Shown here piece after piece: positions 58,887 through 64,000 of a DNA stretch of 64,000 nt. The position numbers were made by a program, and so were the translations under genes. Each line of letters opens with the position of its first letter. Position 1 is the first letter of the stretch. The DNA is taken from the NCBI GenBank assembly GCA_903919455.1, contig CAIXIJ010000045.1:48859-112858 (forward strand), written 5' to 3'. The DNA comes from an uncultured Acidimicrobiaceae bacterium (GTDB lineage Bacteria > Actinomycetota > Acidimicrobiia > Acidimicrobiales > Ilumatobacteraceae). Under the pieces are notes generated by a model that worked only from the letters and a program-made list of their open reading frames with translations, was not told the DNA's origin and made no database searches.

Positions 58887-59663
58887 ATGGGAACCAAACT
58901 AGGAATCGTTGCCGGACTAGTCGCCGGTCTCGTCGTCGGTAGCGCGACCGTGGCGATCGCTGCCATCCCAGACTCGAACACGAAGGTCATCACCGCCTGC
59001 ATGAAAACGGCCACCGGAACTATTCGTCTCATCGACGCTCAGGCAGGCAAGAAGTGCGTTGCCGGCGAACGTGCCGTGACATGGAACCAGAAGGGTGTCA
59101 CCGGCGCTCGAGGGATCGCCGGGCTACAGGGGCCAGCCGGCGCTCCCGGCCCGCAGGGACCCCCTGGTGTGCCCGGAACCGGCGGCTACATCGTGCGCGA
59201 TGGCAACGGCACAAACCTCGGCAAATTCGTCACCACGACTGGGCCAGTGGTCGTTCTGCAGCAGCCGAGCGGCCCATTCCGAGTGTTCGCCTGGGATGGC
59301 AGCCCCGCAGTCAACTCCAACGCCTACCACACCACCGTTGACTGTTCGGGTCCTTCGTTTCTTCCTCTCGATACCACTCTGATCGGTGCGACATCGTGGC
59401 TGTCGTTCGAGCTCATGTCTTTCCTCCAGGTCCCGACTCTGACCTGGTCGCCGGAGGGGCTTCGTCCAGGCACCGTAGGCCCGCAGCAAGACATCATCGC
59501 CAGGTCCATTAGCAATGAAAAATATGGCCCCGGCGTCCGCACCAACACGCCTGACTGCCGCCCGATTTCGCCGACACCGATCGCCAACGCAAACGAACTC
59601 ATCCTCGGACCGGTCGAACCCGCGCTAGTCGGACCGCTCACGGTCGCCCCAGCCCCCAACTGA
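58887..59663 (+). CDS. Secreted collagen-like protein B (short Gly-X-Y tract)
   Basis: The 258-residue protein has a signal/anchor helix (GIVAGLVAGLVVGSATVAIA), the same two-Cys head as protein A (ITACMKTATGTIRLIDA, KKCVAGERAVTWN), only about ten Gly-X-Y triplets, and a C-terminal beta domain ending LGPVEPALVGPLTVAPAP. RBS AAGAAGGA. It is a paralogue of A in divergent orientation across a 234-bp gap that must hold both promoters. Probably an export cargo of the element. Confidence 0.78.
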   Translation: MGTKLGIVAGLVAGLVVGSATVAIAAIPDSNTKVITACMKTATGTIRLIDAQAGKKCVAGERAVTWNQKGVTGARGIAGLQGPAGAPGPQGPPGVPGTGGYIVRDGNGTNLGKFVTTTGPVVVLQQPSGPFRVFAWDGSPAVNSNAYHTTVDCSGPSFLPLDTTLIGATSWLSFELMSFLQVPTLTWSPEGLRPGTVGPQQDIIARSISNEKYGPGVRTNTPDCRPISPTPIANANELILGPVEPALVGPLTVAPAPN

Positions 59664-59791
59664 CCAATGCCGTCTGAATGACTCGAGGCGTCTTTGGTTC
59701 GCCAGCGCATTGCAGACCGCCGGCCGAAGCGGGAACCACCGGCGACCGCGACCGCCGCGACGACATAGCTGATGTCGGCCTTGTCCACGCG

Positions 59792-59845
59792 GTGACGTCA
59801 TCGGACCGCTCGCTGGTTGTGCTGATGGCCCGCATCGTTCGGCCG
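59792..59845 (+). repeat. 54-bp dispersed repeat, copy 1
   Basis: Matches 62177-62230 at 49 of 54 positions. Both copies begin at a GTG start codon and encode the same V-T-x-S-D-R-S-L-x-V-L-M-A-x-I-V-R-P segment, so they derive from one gene start. Confidence 0.85.
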
Positions 59846-60028
59846 GCGTGGCACTCCGACGCACTGTGCAAGGAACACCCTGAGGCTGACCGTCACCCGA
59901 CTCATCGGGACCGATGGGGTGCACCTCACGTCGCGGCGCAACGTATACACCGCCGGCCGGGTGGCCGTTGGATCGCTGTGATGACGCTCGATCAGTGGGT
60001 TGTCACCCAGCGAGAGGCGACGGCGTGA
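59792..60028 (+). CDS. WhiB-start-like remnant protein (78 aa)
   Basis: From the GTG at 59792 the frame encodes SDRSLVVLMARIVRPAW and HSDALCKEHPEADRHP, close to the N terminus of phage/plasmid WhiB proteins up to the first Cys. The CxxC...C cluster and the GVWGG turn that should follow are missing, so it cannot be a working WhiB iron-sulfur protein. It may be a decayed gene or a short derived protein; its TGA overlaps the next start (TGATG). The bases from 59664 to 59791 show no gene. Confidence 0.45.
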   Translation: MTSSDRSLVVLMARIVRPAWHSDALCKEHPEADRHPTHRDRWGAPHVAAQRIHRRPGGRWIAVMTLDQWVVTQREATA

Positions 60029-60675
60029 TGGCTGGGAGTCCGCTTATCCCCACACCGTCGACCACCGTCGACGTCGTCAACCTCTGCACTTCGATCGAAT
60101 CGCAACTCGGCGACGTCACCGATGTCGGTGTCCTCAAAGAAACGTCGGCGCGGTTGTCGGCGATCGACCAATACCTCAACCTCACCGCGGTCGAAGGACG
60201 TTCGGCATTGCAAGCGACGATCCGAAGGATCGAAGTCCGGTGCGGCACCCTGCTCGGCGCCGCCGTGAAGGGCGCGAATCAATACTCGGAGGGTTCGACC
60301 GCGAACGAAGGCTCGCTGTCGAAGGATGAACGGCATGACTTCCGGACGCTCGCCGGCAATAACTCCGCCGGCATCGAGAGCGATGCCGCTGCAGTCCGTG
60401 CCAGGCCGGCCGCTCGTGCCGCGTGGTCGACGATGGTCGCCGAGACCGAAAACATCACGCAGTGTTGGGGCCCTGCCCCGTCGCTGCGTGCACAGGGCTT
60501 CGTGGCCGACCTGCGCGAGGCCGGACCCGACGACTACCAGTACCGCGACCCCGACGCCCTGCAGCCCTACGACAAGCTGCTGCACCCGGTGCTGGCCACA
60601 GTGGCCAACCTGCCAGCTGGGCCGTGCTGCGCAACCGCCGACGAGATCCTGCTGCGGGTGTTCGGCGCCGCTTAG
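60028..60675 (+). CDS. Plasmid/phage-type helical protein with truncated DERHDFR motif (215 aa)
   Basis: The 215-residue protein has a helical N-terminal half (VDVVNLCTSIESQLGDVTD, RLSAIDQYLNLTAVEGRSAL), then VRCGTLLGAAVKG and STANEGSLSKDERHDFRTLA. These belong to a family of actinobacterial plasmid, phage and integrative-element proteins in which the last motif is normally followed by a region ending in PPSRxKVL. That region is replaced here by an unrelated C-terminus (WSTMVAETENITQCWGPAP). Related fragments occur at 62236 and 62512. Function unknown; a plasmid-maintenance or regulatory role is a guess. Confidence 0.55.
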   Translation: MAGSPLIPTPSTTVDVVNLCTSIESQLGDVTDVGVLKETSARLSAIDQYLNLTAVEGRSALQATIRRIEVRCGTLLGAAVKGANQYSEGSTANEGSLSKDERHDFRTLAGNNSAGIESDAAAVRARPAARAAWSTMVAETENITQCWGPAPSLRAQGFVADLREAGPDDYQYRDPDALQPYDKLLHPVLATVANLPAGPCCATADEILLRVFGAA

Positions 60676-60684
60676 GGTCTGGGC

Positions 60685-62118
60685 ATGTCGAGGCGGTTGA
60701 CCGACGAAGAGGCTCGAGCAGTGATGCTCGCCGCCGGCCTTGAGCCGCTGGACCCATACCCGGGAAAGAACAGCGCTCCCTGGCGATGCTTGTGCAGCTC
60801 CTGCGGCAACGAGGTCACCCCGTCATACGCGAACGTCCGTCTCGGCTCAGGCTGCGCCTGGTGCGCCGGGCAACGAACCGACGCCGAGAACGCACGAGAG
60901 GTGATGCGGGCAGCTGGACTCGAACCCATCACCGACTACGTCCGTGCACGCGACCCGTGGCCGTGCGTGTGCAACATCTGCGGCTCGGACGTGTCACCGA
61001 GCTTTCAGAACGTGAAACACGGCCAGCGATGCGGGGTGTGTGCCGGTCGGGTAGTCATTCCAGCAACGGCCGAGAATGTGATGCGCTCAGCGGGACTCGA
61101 ACCCCTCGAGCCATATCCGGGCAGTGCCGAGCCTTGGAAGTGCCAATGCGCACGATGCGGGCAGGAGTCTTCGCCGCGCTACCAGAGCGTGAGGCGCGGC
61201 ACGGGCTGTGCGTGGTGCGCGGGCAAGTATGTCGACCCCGACTTCGCTGCGAACGTCATGCGCGCCGCCAACTTCGAACCGCTGACCGTTTACCCGGGCG
61301 CATCGTCCCCTTGGTCTTGTCGATGCACCGTCTGCCACCGCAGTAGCGGGCCGACCTACAGCTCAGTGAGGAACGGACGAGGCTGCGTATGGTGCGTCGG
61401 CCATCGGGTCGATCCAGCCGAGGCACGAGAGTTGATGCAGGACGCAGGCTTCGTTCCGCTGTGTGACTACCCCGGATCAGACACGCCCTGGCTGTGTAGC
61501 TGCGCCGCCTGCGGCAAGCAGAGCCGCCCCCGCTACTGGCTCGTGAAGAACGGCTCACGTTGCGTGTGGTGCGCTCAGCTCCGCATTGACCCCGACGAAG
61601 CGCAAGATGTGATGCGGTCAGCGGGGCTCGAGCCATTGGTGCCGTTCCCCGGTGGAAAGAAGCGATGGAAGTGTCGATGCCTGACCTGCGAACGGGTGGT
61701 CACACCTACATACGCGAACGTAAGCAAGGGAAGGCGTTGCCGATTCTGCAGCCCCCGTGGCCTCGACCTCACCGCACCCGGGTTGGTCTATCTGCTGTCG
61801 CACCCGACGCAGTTCGCACTGAAGGTCGGGGTGACCTCCGGCGCCGCCAAGGCCGACCGGGTCGAGCAGCACACCCGCAACGGGTGGACTCTCGTTCGGC
61901 TCTGGAATGTGCCGACCGGCGACGACGCCGAAACCATCGAGGAGGCAGTGTTGCGATGGTGGCGTCTGTCGCTCGGCGCGCCGCCGGCGATACACCGAGA
62001 GCACATGCCTCAGGGTGGGTGCTCTGAGACGGCGTCGCTGCTGTGGGTCGACCTCGACGACACTGTCGCCCGCATCGACATGCTCGTTGAACAACTGTCG
62101 CAGACCGACGTCGAGTGA
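60685..62118 (+). CDS. Six-fold zinc-ribbon array protein with C-terminal GIY-YIG-type nuclease domain
   Basis: The 477-residue protein holds six repeats of about 58 residues (roughly 6-63, 66-122, 126-181, 183-240, 242-299 and 302-356). Each follows A-x2-VM-x-AGLEPL-x-PYPG, then W-x-CxCxxC, P-x-Y-x2-V-x2-G and C-x-WC, so each can bind zinc. Residues about 364-430 are GIY-YIG-like: GLVYLL, LKVGVTS, Arg392, His396, then IEEAVLRWWR with the likely metal Glu, and the end motif MPQGGCSET seen in phage-type GIY-YIG proteins. A sequence-reading endonuclease is the best guess. It lies between two copies of the decayed module. Confidence 0.78.
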   Translation: MSRRLTDEEARAVMLAAGLEPLDPYPGKNSAPWRCLCSSCGNEVTPSYANVRLGSGCAWCAGQRTDAENAREVMRAAGLEPITDYVRARDPWPCVCNICGSDVSPSFQNVKHGQRCGVCAGRVVIPATAENVMRSAGLEPLEPYPGSAEPWKCQCARCGQESSPRYQSVRRGTGCAWCAGKYVDPDFAANVMRAANFEPLTVYPGASSPWSCRCTVCHRSSGPTYSSVRNGRGCVWCVGHRVDPAEARELMQDAGFVPLCDYPGSDTPWLCSCAACGKQSRPRYWLVKNGSRCVWCAQLRIDPDEAQDVMRSAGLEPLVPFPGGKKRWKCRCLTCERVVTPTYANVSKGRRCRFCSPRGLDLTAPGLVYLLSHPTQFALKVGVTSGAAKADRVEQHTRNGWTLVRLWNVPTGDDAETIEEAVLRWWRLSLGAPPAIHREHMPQGGCSETASLLWVDLDDTVARIDMLVEQLSQTDVE

Positions 62119-62176
62119 CCATCCGTTCGGCGGGTGAGACACTGGCAGCGTGATGCGCGAAGCCGACCGTGGTGCA

Positions 62177-62230
62177 GTGACGTTCTCGGACCGCTCACTG
62201 GCTGTGCTGATGGCCCACATCGTTCGGCCG
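62177..62230 (+). repeat. 54-bp dispersed repeat, copy 2
   Basis: The second copy of the GTG-SDRSL segment (49 of 54 identical to 59792-59845). Right after it the sequence switches to the middle of the DERHDFR-family gene, so most of the first gene and the start of the second have been lost. Confidence 0.85.
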
Positions 62231-62235
62231 AGCGT

Positions 62236-62505
62236 TCACGCGTTACCTGCTCGGCGCCGTGACGCCGGGGCAGCGCACCGACATGGAACCTTCCCCCGCG
62301 GGGGAAGGTTCGCCGCTGACACGCCACGAACGCAATGAGTTTCGGCTACTCGCCGAACACCCGGACATCATCGAACAAATCATCGCCCAATCCACCGACA
62401 ACCGCCCGCCATCACGCGCCAAAGTCCTCGCCGCGATCGAGATTATGGTTATCGGTGGCACGACCTCGGCACGCCCCGTGTGTGCCCGTCTAAGCGCCTC
62501 GAATG
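62236..62505 (+). pseudogene. N-terminally truncated paralogue of the DERHDFR family
   Basis: In one frame the sequence reads YLLGAVTPGQRTDMEPSPAG, EGSPLTRHERNEFRLLAEHP, IIEQIIAQSTDNRPPSRAKV and LAAI, which is the central part of the family seen intact in other elements and partly in the 60028 gene. The N-terminal helical half is absent: the fragment is fused out of frame to a WhiB-like start at 62230. A perfect 26-bp palindrome lies in it. Confidence 0.6.
62286..62311. repeat. Perfect 26-bp palindrome within coding sequence
   Basis: All 13 base pairs match around the centre at 62298/62299; the half-sequence is GAACCTTCCCCCG. It encodes E-P-S-P-A-G-E-G-S in the DERHDFR family frame. At the equivalent point the other two copies have different sequence but again an inverted repeat. 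Confidence 0.9.
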
Positions 62506-62511
62506 TCCCGG

Positions 62512-62640
62512 TTGGTTGTCTGTGGCACCCTGCTCGGCCCGACCACGTCGGGCGCTCGGAGGGACCGGAAACCTTCGACCGCGAACGAAGGTTCGTTGTC
62601 AAAGGACGAACGGCATGACTTCCGGACGCTCACCCTCCGA
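62512..62640 (+). pseudogene. Second fragment of the DERHDFR family
   Basis: VCGTLLGPTTSGARRDRKPS, then TANEGSLSKDERHDFRTL, matches the 60028 gene over the same region (62570-62630 is nearly identical to 60293-60351). After TLTL the match ends. It has no proper start or end and follows the previous fragment directly. An 8-bp inverted repeat (62570-62577 with 62586-62593) marks the palindrome position. From 62641 to 62798 I see no gene, only the probable promoter of the exonuclease gene. Confidence 0.6.
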
Positions 62641-62798
62641 ACACCCACCCGCCTAGAGGTTTTCCAGGCATACACCCCTAACGGTTGTTCACACCCGGTG
62701 GGGCGAGTTCATGTAGGCACCCGGGCGAGAAGCCACTCCTGCAAATCGGTGTACACCTGCCGCTTCCCGCAGCAGACAGACACCGTTACCGTCGACAC

Positions 62799-63743
62799 AT
62801 GGCCGATGACACCATGTTGCAACGACACCGGCGGCAGCGAAGCGGCAACCCGATTCCGCTAGGGACGCTCGTCGACTTCGTTGCCCTCGACTTCGAAACA
62901 GCAAACCGATCCAAGGCCAGCATCTGCGCCGTGGGCATCACCCTCGTCGTCGACGGGGAAATCCGGCTCGCGGACAGTTTCCTCGTGAATCCCGAATGCA
63001 CCTTCGACAGCTTCAACTCGGCGATCAACGGATTGAGCGAACGCGATGTACGCGACGCTCCCACCCTTCCCGACGCGTGGCCAACCCTGATGCGGGTGCT
63101 CGACGGCGCCAACGTCTGCGCGCACTCAGCCCGCTTCGACATCGGCGCGCTGCGCGCATCCGCCGCCCGCTACAACCTGCCGTGCCCAGCAGCGAGCATC
63201 TACTGCACACGAATGATCGCCCAACGCGTCTGGCCAGAGCTGCCGTCGTTCGGTCTCGGCGTCGTCGCACCTTCGCTCGGCATCGACTTCAACCACCATC
63301 AGGCCGGCGATGATGCCGAGGCATGTGCCAAGGTGGCGCTCGCCGCGCAGCGTCATGTCGGCGCCAACACTCTGGAGGGACTCGCCGCCGCGATCCAGTT
63401 CCGCCCCTCGCGGCTCTCGCAGGGTTCGAATCAGGGATTGATCGTCGAGGTGAACGAACCGGACGAGGGGCACCCTCTGTCCGGCCGCCTGCTCTGTTTT
63501 ACCGGGTCGCTGTACTCCATGACGCGTGACGACGCTCATGCAGCGGTGCAGAGCGTTGGTGGCGACTTTCGAACGTCGGTGTCGAAGAAGGTTGACTTTC
63601 TCGTCATCGGTGACGCCGACTTCATCGGCTTCGCTGACGGCCAGAGGACCGGCAAGCTCACCAAGGCGATTGAACTCCGCGACCAAGGTGCCTCGGTCGA
63701 GATCATCTCGGAATCAGACTTCCTCGCTCTGCTGGCGTCGTAG
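62799..63743 (+). CDS. DEDDh-type 3'-5' exonuclease with C-terminal BRCT domain
   Basis: The 314-residue protein starts at ATG 62799 (MADDTMLQRHRR); a longer frame upstream has no family match. The exonuclease domain (about 25-190) has FVALDFETANRS (Asp, Glu), AHSARFDIGAL (Asp) and HHQAGDDAEAC (His and Asp), the DEDDh set of DnaQ-like enzymes. Residues about 230-314 form a BRCT domain (LSGRLLCFTGSLYSMTRDDA, SVGGDFRTSVSKKVDFLVIG). This pairing occurs in stand-alone epsilon-like exonucleases. It may process element DNA ends or act in repair or defence. Last gene before attR. Confidence 0.85.
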   Translation: MADDTMLQRHRRQRSGNPIPLGTLVDFVALDFETANRSKASICAVGITLVVDGEIRLADSFLVNPECTFDSFNSAINGLSERDVRDAPTLPDAWPTLMRVLDGANVCAHSARFDIGALRASAARYNLPCPAASIYCTRMIAQRVWPELPSFGLGVVAPSLGIDFNHHQAGDDAEACAKVALAAQRHVGANTLEGLAAAIQFRPSRLSQGSNQGLIVEVNEPDEGHPLSGRLLCFTGSLYSMTRDDAHAAVQSVGGDFRTSVSKKVDFLVIGDADFIGFADGQRTGKLTKAIELRDQGASVEIISESDFLALLAS

Positions 63744-63859
63744 TCGGGCACGGCGCGAACAATTGGAGCAGGACTGCCCGATGGGGAGACCCGCCATCTT
63801 CAGCCATGGTTCATTAGATGGTTCTTCCGACCGAAGGTTTCACATTGGGAGTGGACGAG

Positions 63860-63865
63860 CAACCT
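63860..63865. other. attR core of the integrated element
   Basis: CAACCT, identical to 50985-50990. To its right the DUF222-HNH frame resumes. To its left the element end holds a GGAGTGGACGAG arm that is the partial mirror image of the sequence after the attL core. The 116 bp before this core hold no gene; two ATGGTTC direct repeats lie at 63806 and 63818. Confidence 0.8.
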
Positions 63866-64000
63866 TCTCCCACTCTGCAACCGCCACCACCACCTCGCAC
63901 ACGAAGGCGGCTGGCAACTGCACCTCGCACCCGACCGCACACTCACCACCACCACACCCGACGGCACAGTCCGCATCACGGGACCGCCCAACCGCCGGGC
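63861..64000 (+). pseudogene. 3' part of the DUF222-HNH gene split by the element
   Basis: The frame reads LLPLCNRHHHLAHEGGWQL, then HLAPDRTLTTTTPDGTVRIT and continues past the window edge. This is the second half of an HNH motif and the usual DUF222 tail. It has no start and completes the fragment that ends at 50990. Confidence 0.92.

Larger units (their letters stand above)
50985..63865. mobile_element. Approx. 12.9-kb integrative element in a DUF222-HNH gene
   Basis: Bounded by the repeated CAACCT and by two halves of one host gene. It carries a large serine recombinase at the left end, an excisionase-like HTH protein, a prim-pol and a RecA-like helicase next to a repeat-rich putative origin, several small coupled genes, two collagen-like proteins, a duplicated and decaying gene module, a zinc-ribbon-array GIY-YIG protein and a DEDDh-BRCT exonuclease. 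There is no relaxase, FtsK/TraB translocase, capsid, terminase or tail gene. A phage-satellite-like or mobilisable replicating island fits best. Confidence 0.88.

Noticed and set aside
59792..60028. Calling this an intact WhiB regulator
   Set aside because: Only the first Cys region is present; the CxxC and fourth Cys needed for the iron-sulfur cluster are absent.

Overview
The window looks like a chromosomal segment of a high-GC actinobacterium, most probably an Acidimicrobiia/Ilumatobacter-type organism. The support is actinobacterial gene order (glyS-recO, uppS, era), several DUF222 (13E12-type) HNH proteins, a heliorhodopsin, many GTG/TTG starts and dense ATGA/GTGA/TGATG gene overlaps. 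This placement is an inference; no rRNA is present. One tRNA-Leu(CAA) gene is seen.

Layout, chromosome part (1-50984). Bases 1-1240: a truncated MttB-family methyltransferase coupled to a 35-residue zinc ribbon. Bases 1440-2756: an intact DUF222-HNH gene. Bases 2774-4124: an SbtA-type bicarbonate transporter gene divergent from a winged-helix regulator. Bases 4135-12578 (minus strand): a compact run made of a conserved hypothetical, an oligopeptide ABC transporter (binding protein, two permeases, fused double ATPase), a cupredoxin lipoprotein and a heliorhodopsin. Bases 12618-14632: a carotenoid oxygenase divergent from a TetR gene, with a palindrome in their shared promoter region. Then arylamine N-acetyltransferase, tRNA-Leu, an acyltransferase-3/SGNH protein and an NlpC/P60 hydrolase. 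Bases 19180-23525: a type II fatty-acid operon fabD-fabH-fabG-acpP-fabF, followed by a MazEF-like toxin-antitoxin pair, fabZ and a Bcp peroxiredoxin. Bases 25053-30505: trpA, trpB, trpF and trpC, split by an oppositely oriented DUF222-HNH gene that has a perfect SOS box inside its promoter. Bases 30578-36394: glyS, recO, a UppS-like degenerate protein, a DinB-like protein, uppS and a DinG-type helicase. Bases 36430-42378: an acyl-CoA carboxylase cluster with an AtuA protein (acyclic-terpene or branched-chain acyl-CoA catabolism). Bases 42382-45684: a two-component system, a STAS protein and a GerMN lipoprotein. Then era, an acyl-CoA synthetase, a MaoC-like protein, a DUF72 protein and a small membrane protein.

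Mobile part (about 50985-63865). A third DUF222-HNH gene is cut inside its HNH motif by an approximately 12.9-kb integrative element. The 5' part of the host gene ends at 50990, the 3' part resumes at 63860, and joining them at a shared CAACCT restores the reading frame through the HNH motif. The element runs integrase, excisionase-like protein, a chain of tiny overlapping genes, prim-pol, RecA-like helicase, a GTCCCG repeat region (candidate origin), small Cys-rich and HTH proteins, two divergent collagen-like secreted proteins, a duplicated and partly decayed WhiB-start/plasmid-type gene module, a six-fold zinc-ribbon GIY-YIG protein, and a DEDDh exonuclease with a BRCT domain. No conjugation or virion genes are seen, so it resembles a replicating integrative satellite or mobilisable island.

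The strongest novelty candidates are the element with its recoverable att sites in a conserved HNH coding motif, the zinc-ribbon-array GIY-YIG protein, the heliorhodopsin/cupredoxin gene pair, the FabD with a C-terminal biotinyl-like domain, the leaderless SOS promoter of a DUF222 gene, and palindromes embedded in the coding sequence of a repeated gene family on the element.
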